A DNA stretch of 64,000 bases from CF-46 sp963760735. GTDB lineage: Bacteria > Chloroflexota > Limnocylindria > Limnocylindrales > CSP1-4. The notes under the pieces were generated by a model. The model saw only the letters and a program-made list of their open reading frames with translations. It did not search any database and was not told the DNA's origin. The stretch covers positions 1,240,001 through 1,304,000 of the forward strand of contig CAVXEB010000004.1 in the NCBI GenBank assembly GCA_963760735.1. The letters are read 5' to 3'. A program made the translations under genes and the position numbers. Positions 27,158 through 35,198 of this stretch are shown piece after piece (the stretch's first letter is position 1; each line of letters begins with the position of its first letter).

Positions 27158-27733
27158 GTGACCCCCGATCGGAGCCCGGTCCCCGTCCGAATCCTCGCGA
27201 TCGTCGCGCTCTTCGCCGTCACGATCGTGGCAGCCTGCGGACCGGATGCCGCACCGGCCGGGACCGCATCCCCGGCGACGGGCGCCGCCACCCCCGCGCG
27301 ATCGCCCGCAGCGGGAGCCACGGAGCCCGACCTGACACCCGTTCCGGGCGGCCAGCCGACCCCGTTCCTGAGCATCGGCATCGGGCCCGACCAGCTGAAC
27401 ACCACGGATGTCGAGGGCTTCGGCCCGATCCTCGACGAGCTGCCGGCGTCGTTCCCGAGGCTTGCCGGCCAGGAGCCGGCCGATGCGGGCGGCGGACCGG
27501 CGAGCGGATCGTTCGTGGTCAATTCGACACCCAGGGCAGCCGCCGCCGACCTCGCGGCGAAGCTGACGGCAGTCGGCTGGTCGGCCGACGTCGCGTCTCC
27601 GCTCGAGGATGGGTCGGTCGTCGTCGAGGCCACCGGGCAGGCGGCGGGTTGCAAGGCGGAGGTACGCTTCACCCCGGCATCGGGAAGCAGCCTGATGCTG
27701 GTGCTGTACGGGGCCAGCTGCCCCGCGAGCTGA
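27158..27733 (+). CDS. Putative lipoprotein
   Basis: 191 residues from GTG at 27158. The signal peptide VRILAIVALFAVTIVAAC-G has a lipobox with the lipidated Cys at residue 28. A Pro/Ala/Thr-rich linker follows (about residues 30-65), then a small globular domain of about 120 residues (DVEGFGPILDELPASFPRL through SGSSLMLVLYGASCP). That domain has two conserved-looking Cys (KAEVRF preceded by GC, and ASC near the end), which may pair. The family is not recognised. It lies divergently beside the mutasome genes; no functional link is evident. Confidence 0.72.
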   Translation: MTPDRSPVPVRILAIVALFAVTIVAACGPDAAPAGTASPATGAATPARSPAAGATEPDLTPVPGGQPTPFLSIGIGPDQLNTTDVEGFGPILDELPASFPRLAGQEPADAGGGPASGSFVVNSTPRAAAADLAAKLTAVGWSADVASPLEDGSVVVEATGQAAGCKAEVRFTPASGSSLMLVLYGASCPAS

Positions 27734-27917
27734 GCGCACGGGAGAACGGATCGACGCAGGTCAGCCCCGCTTCGCCGCGGGAACCGCATCTGACGGCCGC
27801 TCGATCCGTCGCTGTCGCGACGAAACGCATCGCTGACTCCCCCGTAACGCTCCACGAACGGCCGTCGTCCATGCTTCGACGACCGGTCGGGGGACCGGTC
27901 CGAACCGGAGAGATGGC

Positions 27918-28028
27918 GTGCAGCACCGAACCACGCGCTCCCATGATGTCGAGACGCTTGCCTTCCTTCTCGTTCTCTTCGCCCTGATCTTCGTCGTGAC
28001 CCTGACGGTGGGCTCGCCGATCGTCTGA
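27918..28028 (+). CDS. 36-residue single-helix membrane miniprotein
   Basis: GTG at 27918 preceded by GGAG at 7-nt spacing. The product is MQHRTTRSHDVETLAFLL, then VLFALIFVVTLTV and SPIV: a basic polar start and one membrane helix ending at the C-terminus. It converges with the DUF6504 gene (stop to stop 2 nt apart). Function unknown. Confidence 0.5.
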   Translation: MQHRTTRSHDVETLAFLLVLFALIFVVTLTVGSPIV

Positions 28029-28030
28029 CC

Positions 28031-28279
28031 TCAGTCGTAGAGGCGCTCGAGATGCCACGTGCCGGCGAGGCGGTCGTGGTAGACGAGCGCGAGCCAGCGC
28101 CGGCCGACGACCTTGCAGTAGTCGCGCTCGATCGGCTCGCGCCACCACGATTCCGCCACGCGCCAGCTGTTGCAGACCTCGACCGGCTCGCGCTGGCCGT
28201 TCCAGGCGATCGCGACGAGGCGGCCGGCGCCGTCCAGCTCGACGCCGATCTCGGGGTGCTCGCGGAGGAGGCGGGTCAT
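28031..28279 (-). CDS. DUF6504 family protein (mutasome-associated)
   Basis: 82 residues, MTRLLREHPEIGVELDG to GTWHLERLYD. The sequence (EPVEVCNSWRVAESWWREPIERDYCKVVG) fits the DUF6504 family, whose genes are typically found beside imuB and dnaE2 in actinobacteria and chloroflexi. The ATG (28277-28279) is 4 nt after the imuB stop, so the two are one operon. A role as accessory to the ImuB/DnaE2 polymerase is inferred from context only. Confidence 0.8.
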   Translation of the reverse strand: MTRLLREHPEIGVELDGAGRLVAIAWNGQREPVEVCNSWRVAESWWREPIERDYCKVVGRRWLALVYHDRLAGTWHLERLYD

Positions 28280-28283
28280 CGTC

Positions 28284-29516
28284 TCACCCTCGCCAGCTCC
28301 AGCGTCGCTCCGCGAGCGGCACCTCGGGATCCGTGACGGCGACCCGGCGCACGCGATCCTCGCCGAAGGTCAGCGCCAGTCTCGCCAGCTGCCAGCCGAG
28401 CCGGGCGGTCCGGGCGGCCTGGGGCACGAACAGCGGGAGCTGCTGACCGACGGCCGGCTCGACGCCGGCCAGCTCCAGCTCGATCCGCTCGACCGGCGCC
28501 GGCGGCGGCGTTCGCTCCAGCCTTGCGAGGAGGAGGCGCTCGATTGCGTCCGCGTCGGCGGTCGGCTCGGGGAATCGCTGCTCGACGACGAGCTCCTCGT
28601 CCGTGCCCGCGACCGCGAACGCGAGATCCATCGTCAGCCGCAGGTGGGCCTTGGCGGCAGCCATCCCCCGGGCGTCGATCTGGACGGCCAGCGCGGCGGC
28701 GAGCCGGTGCAGGACGAACCGGAGCGACTCCGTCTCGGCGACCGGCGGGTCGATCGGGAGCGTCAGGGCCAGCCGCTCCGGGGCCCGTCGCGGCCGGAAC
28801 GGCTCCAGCTCCTCGCCACGGGACCGGGCATGGAGCCGCTCGCCCTCCTCGCCGAACCGGGCGACGAGCGCCGTCTTCGGAAGCTCCGCGACCGCCCCGA
28901 TCCGGCGCAGCCCGAACCGGGTCAGGCGGGCACGGACGTCGGCGTCGGGGGTGAGGAGGATCGACGGGAGCGGCGCGAGGAAGCCGGCATCGCCGCCGGG
29001 CTCCACGGTCCGCAGGACGCCGGGCTCGGTGTGGCCGGCGGCCACGGTCGCGGCGAACCGTGTGCCGGCGATGCCCGGTCGCGGCGCGCCGGGCAGGCCG
29101 CCGTCCAGGGCCCGGACCAACCGCTCGACGAGAACCGGCTCGGAGCCCCACAGCCGGTCGAGGCCGTCGGCCTGGAGCTCGATCAGCCCGAAGGCCGGAT
29201 CGGTCGGGTCGGTCGTGCCGGCGAGGCCCGGGCTGAACCGGGCGAGCGTCTCGAAGGCGGCCTCGACGGCCGCCGCGTCGGCGTCCGGCTCCGGGTCGAG
29301 GAAGGCGGCCTCAGGGGCGAGCCGGTGTGCGCTCCCCAGCGGGATCCCGCGCCGGACGCCGAGCGCTCGGGCCGCCGGATCGGCGTCGATCACCGTCCCG
29401 TCCGTCCAGGGCTGGCCGCCGAGGACGACCGGCCGGTCGGTCGGGAACGAGTCGGAGTGGCGGGACCGTGCCAGCCGGATCGGGAGATGGGGCCAGTAGA
29501 GGTGGAGGAGTCGCAT
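28284..29516 (-). CDS. imuB: ImuB, inactive Y-family polymerase homologue
   Basis: ImuB recruits ImuA and DnaE2 to the replication clamp during SOS mutagenesis. From ATG at 29514-29516 the 410 residues read MRLLHLYWPHLPIRLAR. The catalytic DxD of Y-family polymerases at this point is absent, as expected for ImuB. The helix-hairpin-helix-like region TRFGLRRIGAVAELPKTALVARFGEEG and little-finger region follow. A textbook beta-clamp motif QQLPLF occurs near residue 358. It overlaps the 3' end of imuA by 206 nt in another frame, an unusual amount. Confidence 0.9.
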   Translation of the reverse strand: MRLLHLYWPHLPIRLARSRHSDSFPTDRPVVLGGQPWTDGTVIDADPAARALGVRRGIPLGSAHRLAPEAAFLDPEPDADAAAVEAAFETLARFSPGLAGTTDPTDPAFGLIELQADGLDRLWGSEPVLVERLVRALDGGLPGAPRPGIAGTRFAATVAAGHTEPGVLRTVEPGGDAGFLAPLPSILLTPDADVRARLTRFGLRRIGAVAELPKTALVARFGEEGERLHARSRGEELEPFRPRRAPERLALTLPIDPPVAETESLRFVLHRLAAALAVQIDARGMAAAKAHLRLTMDLAFAVAGTDEELVVEQRFPEPTADADAIERLLLARLERTPPPAPVERIELELAGVEPAVGQQLPLFVPQAARTARLGWQLARLALTFGEDRVRRVAVTDPEVPLAERRWSWRG

Positions 29517-30432
29517 CGGTCGGGATCCGTGGATCGAGGGTGCCGGTGGGGGCGGCAAAGGGGACGACGGTGGCGGGTCGCCCCCCGTCGTCGCGCAGGA
29601 GGTCCGGGCGGCGGAGACAGCGGTCCCGCTCACCGCCCTCGGCGTAGAGGATCCGGAGCTCCGTCCGTCTCCCCGGCGGCCCGTAGCGGCTCCGGGCGAC
29701 GAGCGCGTCCGTCCGCTGGCCGACGACGTCCCGTCCGAGCCGGATCCAGGAGCGTCGGGTGAGCTCGAGCCGGAGCCCGGTCGACTCGGCGACGGCGGTC
29801 GCGAGACCGGCCGTCAGGCCGGGCGGTTCGAGGGCCACGAGGAGCGTCTCCGCCCGTCGGGCGAGGGCGGCCAGCCGTCTGAGCCGGTCGGCGACCTTCG
29901 CCGGGGTCGTGCCCGCGTTCGGGCGTGGCGGCAGGTCGATGACGAGGACGTCGACCGATCGGGCGGCGAGGAGCATCCCCGCGATCGACAGGCCCTCGTC
30001 GAGCGTCTCGGGCGTCAGGACGACCAGCCAGTCGAGGCGGACGCCGCGGGCGGCGGCCTCGACCGGGTCGAGCGCCCGGGCCAGGTCGAGCCAGGCGACG
30101 ATCGCGCCGTCGGCCTGGGCCTCGGCGACGATGCGGAGGGCCAGGGTGGTGGCGCCGGACGACGGTGCGCCGCGCAACGCCACGCTGGCGCTCCGCGGCA
30201 GCCCGCCCGGCCCGACGATCGCGTCGAGGTCCGGGAAGCCGGTCCGGACGATCCGCTCGACGCCAGTTCGCGGCTCGCCCGCGGGAGAGGGAGCGAGCTC
30301 GGATGGGTCGTCGGGCGGATCGACCGGGAGCGGCGCCGTGGCCAGCGCTCCGATCACCCGTGGAGCTGCGGCTCCCCACCGCGTCTCGAGAGACGCCAGA
30401 GCCGCCGACACGTCCGGGGAGAGGCTGACCAT
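29311..30432 (-). CDS. imuA: ImuA-like RecA-fold protein
   Basis: Accessory component of the ImuA-ImuB-DnaE2 mutasome with a RecA-like core. From ATG at 30430-30432 the product is 373 residues. The RecA-like part (about residues 55-250) has TGFPDLDAIVGPGGLPRSASVALRG, a P-loop relic GAPSSGATT in which the Walker Lys is Ala, and a Walker-B-like VDVLVIDLPP. The last about 100 residues are Pro/Arg-rich and overlap imuB out of frame. An upstream in-frame ATG (30451-30453) lies inside the SOS box and is unlikely to be used. Confidence 0.85.
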   Translation of the reverse strand: MVSLSPDVSAALASLETRWGAAAPRVIGALATAPLPVDPPDDPSELAPSPAGEPRTGVERIVRTGFPDLDAIVGPGGLPRSASVALRGAPSSGATTLALRIVAEAQADGAIVAWLDLARALDPVEAAARGVRLDWLVVLTPETLDEGLSIAGMLLAARSVDVLVIDLPPRPNAGTTPAKVADRLRRLAALARRAETLLVALEPPGLTAGLATAVAESTGLRLELTRRSWIRLGRDVVGQRTDALVARSRYGPPGRRTELRILYAEGGERDRCLRRPDLLRDDGGRPATVVPFAAPTGTLDPRIPTDATPPPLLAPSPDPAGTVPPLRLVPDRPAGRPRRPALDGRDGDRRRSGGPSARRPARDPAGERTPARP

Positions 30433-30441
30433 CGGACGTCC

Positions 30442-30470
30442 AGTATCGAACATCCGTTCTGTTTGGTCAA
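30442..30470 (-). promoter_or_regulatory. SOS promoter of imuA-imuB-DUF6504 with LexA/DinR box
   Basis: Minus strand: -35 TTGACC (30465-30470), a 17-nt spacer (30448-30464), -10 GATACT (30442-30447). The spacer contains GAAC-ATCC-GTTC at 30448-30459, in the same position against the -10 as the box in the dnaE2 promoter. Confidence 0.85.
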
Positions 30471-30499
30471 CCCCCGGACGGGTCAGGCCACTGGAGATC

Positions 30500-30865
30500 T
30501 CAGTCGGTCGGCGGATCCCAGATGGTGGCGTCGACGACCGCCTTGAACAGGCCCTGGCTCCACGGGGCGGCCGGGTCGAAATCGCCGAACCGCGACCACT
30601 CGCGGTTGAGCCGGCCGAACTCCGACGACGCGTCCTTCGCCGCAGCCGCCAGCCGATCCAGCGCCCCGTAGCTGTCCAGCTCGACGAAGGATCGGTAGGC
30701 TCCGGCCTGTTTGTCGGTGCTCATGACCGTCGAGAACGTCCCGATGTACCGCGTCCCCTCGGGATGCGACCGGGCGAACGCCTCCTCGTTCTCCGCAATC
30801 CACTTCTGGTGGGCCTCGTCCTGGCCGAGCTTCACGTTGAACCCGAATTCCTGGATGAAGCGCAT
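30500..30865 (-). CDS. Small alpha/beta-barrel-type protein of unknown function
   Basis: 121 residues starting MRFIQEFGFNVKLGQDEAHQKW, preceded by a strong GAGGAGGGA ribosome-binding site. Features such as EEAFARSHPEGTRYIGTFSTV and GAYRSFVELDSYGALDRLAAA suggest a ferredoxin-like dimeric alpha/beta barrel (NIPSNAP/EthD style), but this is a fold guess. No catalytic motif is apparent. It is divergent from the two-component pair and 67 nt upstream of the imuA start, with imuA having its own promoter. Confidence 0.7.
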   Translation of the reverse strand: MRFIQEFGFNVKLGQDEAHQKWIAENEEAFARSHPEGTRYIGTFSTVMSTDKQAGAYRSFVELDSYGALDRLAAAAKDASSEFGRLNREWSRFGDFDPAAPWSQGLFKAVVDATIWDPPTD

Positions 30866-30963
30866 GCTGATCCCTCCTCGTTCGATCCGACAACCCCCGC
30901 TACCGGGCCAGCATCACACGCCGCCGTCACCGCCGTGTCATCGCGCGGGCGTCACGGTCGGCG

Positions 30964-31710
30964 ATGATGATCCTCGAGATGCAGACGCCTGCCGTGCCGG
31001 ATCGGCCGATCCTCGTCGTGGACGACGATGCCAAGATCGTCCGGCTCGTCCGGACCTACCTGGAGCGCGACGGGTTCAGCGTCGTGACCGCTGCCGACGG
31101 GCCGGGCGCACTCGATGCGATCGAGACCCACCAGCCCGCTCTCGTCGTGCTCGACATGATGCTGCCGGAGCTCGACGGGCGGGCCGTGATCCGGGCGGTC
31201 CGCCGCGACGAGGAGGCCGGCTCGACGCCCATCCTCGTGCTGTCCGCCCGGGGCACGACGCTCGACCGGATCGCCGGCCTCGAGGACGGCGCCGACGACT
31301 ACCTGCCCAAGCCCTTCTCGCCCTCGGAGCTGGTCGTCCGGGTGAAGGCGATCCTGCGGCGGTCGACGGCCGCCGACGCCGCCCGCGAGCGCGCGGCCGC
31401 CGGCGTGCTCCGCCACAACGGCTTGGTCCTGGACCCCGCCCGTCACGAGGTGACGGTCGACGACGAGCCGGTCCAACTGACCCACGTCGAGTTCCGGTTG
31501 CTCCAGACGCTTCTCGAGGCCGACGGCCGGGTCCTCAGCCGCGACCAGCTCCTCGACGCGGTCTGGGGCGCCGACCAGTCGGAGGTGCTCGACCGCACGA
31601 TCGACGTCCACATCCGCCGGCTGCGCGACAAGCTCGGCGACGACCCCGACGCTCCCCGCTGGGTCGCCACGGTGCGCGGCGCGGGGTACCGGGCAGCCCC
31701 GACGGGCTGA
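30964..31710 (+). CDS. OmpR/PhoB-family response regulator
   Basis: 248 residues. The receiver domain (about 15-130) has VVDDD (acidic pocket), the phospho-acceptor Asp in VVLDMMLPELDG, Ser in VLSARG and Lys in LPKPFSPSEL. The C-terminal winged helix (about 145-245) has LTHVEFRLLQTLLEADGRVLSRDQLLDAVWG and RTIDVHIRRLRDKLG. It is paired with the kinase starting 2 nt after its stop. The ATG at 30964 opens the frame; later ATGs at 30967 and 30979 are also possible starts. Confidence 0.93.
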   Translation: MMILEMQTPAVPDRPILVVDDDAKIVRLVRTYLERDGFSVVTAADGPGALDAIETHQPALVVLDMMLPELDGRAVIRAVRRDEEAGSTPILVLSARGTTLDRIAGLEDGADDYLPKPFSPSELVVRVKAILRRSTAADAARERAAAGVLRHNGLVLDPARHEVTVDDEPVQLTHVEFRLLQTLLEADGRVLSRDQLLDAVWGADQSEVLDRTIDVHIRRLRDKLGDDPDAPRWVATVRGAGYRAAPTG

Positions 31711-31711
31711 C

Positions 31712-32776
31712 ATGAGCTACCGCGGGATCGCCACCCGGATCGCGCTCGCGGCCCTCGCCTCGGCTGCCATCGGGCTCCTCATCCTCGTCGTCGGCGTCCT
31801 CGTCGTCGGCGGCCAGGTCTTCACCGACCTGATGATGCAGGCGGGAGATTCCGCGGACCACGCCCACGCGGTCTACGACCAGTCCGTCACGACCGTCGTG
31901 ATCGCGGCCGTCGTCGTCGCCGCGCTCGCGTCGATCGGCCTCGCGGTCCTCCTGGCGCGGATGCTCGTCCGGCCGCTGCGGGAGGTCGGTGCCGCGGCCC
32001 GGCGGATCGCCGACGGCGACTACGCGGCGCGCGTCCCCCGCGAGGGACCCGAGGAGATCGCCAGCCTCGCCGACTCGTTCAACCAGATGGCCATGAGCCT
32101 CGAGGAGCAGGAGCGGATGCGGCGCGACTTCATCGCGAACGCCGCGCACGAGCTGCGGACGCCGCTGACGAACCTGCAGGGCTATCTCGAGGCATTGCGG
32201 GATGGCGTCATCGTGGCCGACCGGGCGACGTACGAGTCGCTCCACGAGGAGGCCGACCGGCTCGTCCGGCTGTCGCGGTCCCTCGACGCGCTCGCCGAGG
32301 GCGACGCCGCGGACTCTCCGCCGGAGCTCGAGGCGATCGACCTCGCCGCGGCCGTCCGCTCGGCGGTCGACCTGGCCCAGCCGGCGCTCGATCGGGCCGG
32401 CCTGCGCGTGACCGTCGACGCCCCCGCGAGCCTGCCCGCCCGGGCGAACGCCGACCACCTCGCCCAGGTCCTGGCAAACCTCCTCTCGAACGCCGTGCGC
32501 TACACACCGAGCGGCGGGACAGTGAGCGTCCGGGTCGAGCGCCACCCGGACGACCTCCTGGTGACGATCGCCAACTCGGGCGAGTCGATCCCGCCGGAGG
32601 ATCTCGACCGGGTCTTCGAGCGCTTCTATCGGGTCGAGAAGTCGCGAGACCGGGCGCGGGGTGGTGCCGGGATCGGCCTTGCGATCGTCAAGCAGCTCGT
32701 CGAGGCCGGCGGCGGCAGGGTGGGTGCGGAATCAGCGGACGGCCAGACTCGCTTCTGGTTCAGCCTCCCGGCGTAG
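31712..32776 (+). CDS. Sensor histidine kinase, HAMP-containing
   Basis: 354 residues. Two membrane helices (about 10-35 and 68-92) enclose a very short extracytoplasmic loop of about 30 residues. HAMP follows (LVRPLREVGAAARRIADGDY), then HisKA with the phospho-His in FIANAAHELRTPL, and HATPase with N box (LANLLSNAVRYTP), DRVFERFYRVEKSRDR and GIGLAIVK. The tiny sensor loop suggests sensing within the membrane or of envelope stress. It is co-transcribed with the response regulator upstream and convergent with the EamA gene 12 nt beyond its stop. Confidence 0.93.
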   Translation: MSYRGIATRIALAALASAAIGLLILVVGVLVVGGQVFTDLMMQAGDSADHAHAVYDQSVTTVVIAAVVVAALASIGLAVLLARMLVRPLREVGAAARRIADGDYAARVPREGPEEIASLADSFNQMAMSLEEQERMRRDFIANAAHELRTPLTNLQGYLEALRDGVIVADRATYESLHEEADRLVRLSRSLDALAEGDAADSPPELEAIDLAAAVRSAVDLAQPALDRAGLRVTVDAPASLPARANADHLAQVLANLLSNAVRYTPSGGTVSVRVERHPDDLLVTIANSGESIPPEDLDRVFERFYRVEKSRDRARGGAGIGLAIVKQLVEAGGGRVGAESADGQTRFWFSLPA

Positions 32777-32788
32777 CGGTCACCGTCA

Positions 32789-33691
32789 TCAGGGCAGCGC
32801 CACCGCGACAAGGCCGACGGCGATCCCGACCAGCCCGAGCCACTGGTTCGGCCGAAGCCGTTCGCCCCACGCAAGGACGGCCACGAGGACGGTCACGACC
32901 GGACCGAACGAGCTGGCGAGACCGACGATCCAGGCGGGCGCCTGCTCGAGGCCGATCGCGAACGCCACGAAGCCGACGATGTCGAGGACGCCACCCGCGA
33001 TCGCGATCAGCACGGCCGTCCGCCATCGCGTCGTCGATCCATCGGGAGACGTGGCCAGGAGCGGCCCTGCCGCCCGCGGCCGCGTGGCAAGGATCACCAC
33101 GAAGACCAGCCAGACCGTGCCGGCGTTCGCGATCCGGGTCGCCAGCAGGACCGGCAGCCAGCCGGCGCTCCGGATCGGCCCCGCGAGGCCCACGGTGAGC
33201 ACCGCGAAGCAGACCATCGCGACGAAGGCGAAGACTACGCCCCGCCCCACGATCCGGGCGCCGCGCCAGCCGCCGTCGGACACGAGTCCGGTCAGGATGA
33301 CACCGGCCGTCGCGACGGCCGCGCCCAAGGCCTGGAGCGGTGCGAGGGTCTCGCCCCGGAACAGCACCGCGAGGACGACGGTCAGGCCGCCGTAGGCCGC
33401 GACGACCGGGCTCACGACCGAGACGGGCCCGATCCGCAACGCGGTGAAGAACGACAGGTAGGCGCCGGCGGCGACGATCCCGTTCAGGACCGAGGCGAGC
33501 GTATCGGCCGGATTCGCAGGCAGGCCCGACGAGCGGGCGACGCACAGGACGATGACGACCGCGAGCGTCGTGAGCTGGACGATCGCGGCCACGGCGAGGC
33601 TCCCGAGCCGGCGCCCGGCGAGCGCGGCCGTGACGTCGGTCGAGCCCCAGCAGAGCGCCGCGGTGAGCCCGAGGACGAGGCCGATCGACAT
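32789..33691 (-). CDS. EamA/DMT-superfamily transporter
   Basis: 300 residues with ten predicted helices in two EamA repeats: MSIGLVLGLTAALCWGSTDV opens the first, and GRGVVFAFVAMVCFAVLTVG the second. A loop between helices 7 and 8 contains ATSPDGSTTRW. A metabolite exporter or importer of unknown substrate; only distantly like the EamA protein at 9884-10801. Confidence 0.85.
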   Translation of the reverse strand: MSIGLVLGLTAALCWGSTDVTAALAGRRLGSLAVAAIVQLTTLAVVIVLCVARSSGLPANPADTLASVLNGIVAAGAYLSFFTALRIGPVSVVSPVVAAYGGLTVVLAVLFRGETLAPLQALGAAVATAGVILTGLVSDGGWRGARIVGRGVVFAFVAMVCFAVLTVGLAGPIRSAGWLPVLLATRIANAGTVWLVFVVILATRPRAAGPLLATSPDGSTTRWRTAVLIAIAGGVLDIVGFVAFAIGLEQAPAWIVGLASSFGPVVTVLVAVLAWGERLRPNQWLGLVGIAVGLVAVALP

Positions 33692-33792
33692 CCGCCGGAG
33701 GGTACCGGGCGGCCGGAGGCCGGGAGGGCCCGTGCTACACTTCGAGACCCGTCGGCCCAGCCGCCGCTGTGCGGTGCCGGGCGCCCGGCCGT

Positions 33793-33868
33793 GGGGATGT
33801 AGCTCAGCTGGGAGAGCACCGCGTTCGCATCGCGGGGGTCAGGGGTTCGAGTCCCCTCATCTCCACCA
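33793..33868 (+). tRNA. tRNA-Ala(CGC)
   Basis: A 76-nt cloverleaf with CCA encoded. Acceptor GGGGATG pairs with CATCTCC, including the alanine identity pair G3-U70. D-arm GCTC...GAGC; anticodon stem CCGCG/CGCGG with loop TTCGCAT (anticodon CGC, reads GCG); T-arm AGGGG-TTCGAGT-CCCCT. It lies between the EamA gene and the shikimate-kinase-like gene. Confidence 0.96.
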
Positions 33869-33900
33869 CTCCCTTCCGCGGCTCACGCGACAATGTCCGG

Positions 33901-34437
33901 GTGACTGGACGTCCGCAGCGGATCGTGCTCGTCGGGATGATGGGCTCCGGGAAGTCGACGGTCGGACGGGCCCTGGCCGCGACCCTGGGCTGGCCCCTCC
34001 TGGACAACGACGCCCTCGTCCGCGAGATGACCGGCCGTGACGGGCCGACCATCTTCGAGGAGGACGGCGAGCCGGCTCTCCACACCGCCGAGCGAGCCGC
34101 CTTCTCCGAGGCGATCGAGCGGCCGGGCAACGCCGTGATCACGGCGGCCGGGTCGGTCGTCGACGATCCGTGGCTGCGCGCGATCCTCCGCGACTCGGGC
34201 TGGGTGGTCTGGCTCGACGCCGAGGCGAAGACGCTCGCCGGGCGGATCGGCGCGGGCAAGGGTCGTCGCGCCGACGCGCCCGACGTCCACGTCCTGGCCA
34301 CGATGCTCATCGGTCGGACGCCGCTCTGGGTGTCGGTCTCCGACCAGGTCGTCGAGGTCGATGACCGCTCGGTCGACGAGATCGTGGCCGAGATCCTCAC
34401 CGCATCCGGCATCCGGGGGGGCACCTCAGCCGGCTGA
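33901..34437 (+). CDS. Shikimate kinase-like protein
   Basis: 178 residues from GTG at 33901. Walker A is GMMGSGKST, and LLDNDALVREMTG corresponds to the DSDxxIE substrate region of AroK. TIFEEDGEPALHTAERAAF matches the FxxxGExxFRxxE block, and RTPLWVSVSDQVVEV the RxPLYxExAD lid. The shikimate-binding glycine loop, normally a Gly-Gly-Gly preceding the VV, is AAGSVV here. The usual Arg after GExxF is also changed (LHTAERAAF). It is therefore a shikimate kinase-fold enzyme whose substrate may have changed; true AroK is the alternative. It overlaps the convergent metallopeptidase gene by 12 nt. Confidence 0.78.
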   Translation: MTGRPQRIVLVGMMGSGKSTVGRALAATLGWPLLDNDALVREMTGRDGPTIFEEDGEPALHTAERAAFSEAIERPGNAVITAAGSVVDDPWLRAILRDSGWVVWLDAEAKTLAGRIGAGKGRRADAPDVHVLATMLIGRTPLWVSVSDQVVEVDDRSVDEIVAEILTASGIRGGTSAG

Positions 34438-35184
34438 CGTCTCCGGGGTCTCCACCTCGGTCAGGGCGCCGTGGAGCTCGAGCGAGTGCGCCCGGAGCCA
34501 GCGTCGCCAGACCAGGTGATCGGGCCGGCGTGACGCGACGACGGCCCAGAACCGCGGGCCGTGGCCGAACACGCGCAGATGTGCAAGCTCGTGGATCACG
34601 ACCGTCTCTAGCGCCTCCGGCGGTGCCAGCACGAGCCGCCAGCTGAGCATCAGCCGGCCCTGACGTGACGCGCTCCCCCAGCGACTTCGTGGGTCGCGAA
34701 GGCTGACGGCCGTGGGTCGGACGCCGAGGCCCGGGGCATGGTCCGCGACGGTGGCCTCGATCGCGAGGCGGGCCTGCTCGCGGAACCAGCCGTCGAGGAC
34801 GCGGGCGACCCGGTCGCGATCTCGGCGCGCCAAGGAGACGCGCAGCTCGAACCCGGTCGGCGTCACGATCCGGGCGACGGTCGAGCGGCCCGCCGACGCC
34901 GTGGTGGCGGTCGCGATCCGCAGCTGGTGGAGCTCGCCGCGGTAGCGGATGACCGCCCCGTCGGCCAGCCCTCCGCGCGCAGCCAGCTCGGCCCGCTCCC
35001 GGGCGCGCGCATCCAGATGACGGCGGATCCAGGCCTCGCGGGCAGTGAGGAACGCCTCGATCCGGGCCTCGGGATGGGCCCAGCCGCGCCGGGTCGGTGG
35101 TGGAACGGTGACGACGAGACCGACCTCGGGATCGACCGTGATCCGCAGATGGCGCGATCGCGCCGAGTGGCGGAGCGTGTACAC
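34426..35184 (-). CDS. YgjP-like zinc metallopeptidase (DUF45)
   Basis: 252 residues from a likely GTG at 35182-35184. The C-terminal half carries the gluzincin motif VVIHELAHLRVFGHGPRFW (HExxH plus a third His), preceded by PRSRWGSASRQGRLMLSWRLVLAPPE, which is typical of YgjP/DUF45 proteins. The N-terminal half (YTLRHSARSRHLRITVDPEVGLVVTVPP) matches the family. The natural substrate is not known; it is presumably cytoplasmic. It starts 14 nt after the YdeI-like gene. An alternative upstream start is possible because the frame stays open. Confidence 0.85.
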   Translation of the reverse strand: MYTLRHSARSRHLRITVDPEVGLVVTVPPPTRRGWAHPEARIEAFLTAREAWIRRHLDARARERAELAARGGLADGAVIRYRGELHQLRIATATTASAGRSTVARIVTPTGFELRVSLARRDRDRVARVLDGWFREQARLAIEATVADHAPGLGVRPTAVSLRDPRSRWGSASRQGRLMLSWRLVLAPPEALETVVIHELAHLRVFGHGPRFWAVVASRRPDHLVWRRWLRAHSLELHGALTEVETPETSAG

Positions 35185-35198
35185 GAACGGCGATCCGC

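Noticed and set aside
28284..29516. imuB as an inactivated polymerase pseudogene
   Set aside because: Loss of catalytic acids is the norm for ImuB, and the clamp motif QQLPLF and full length are kept.
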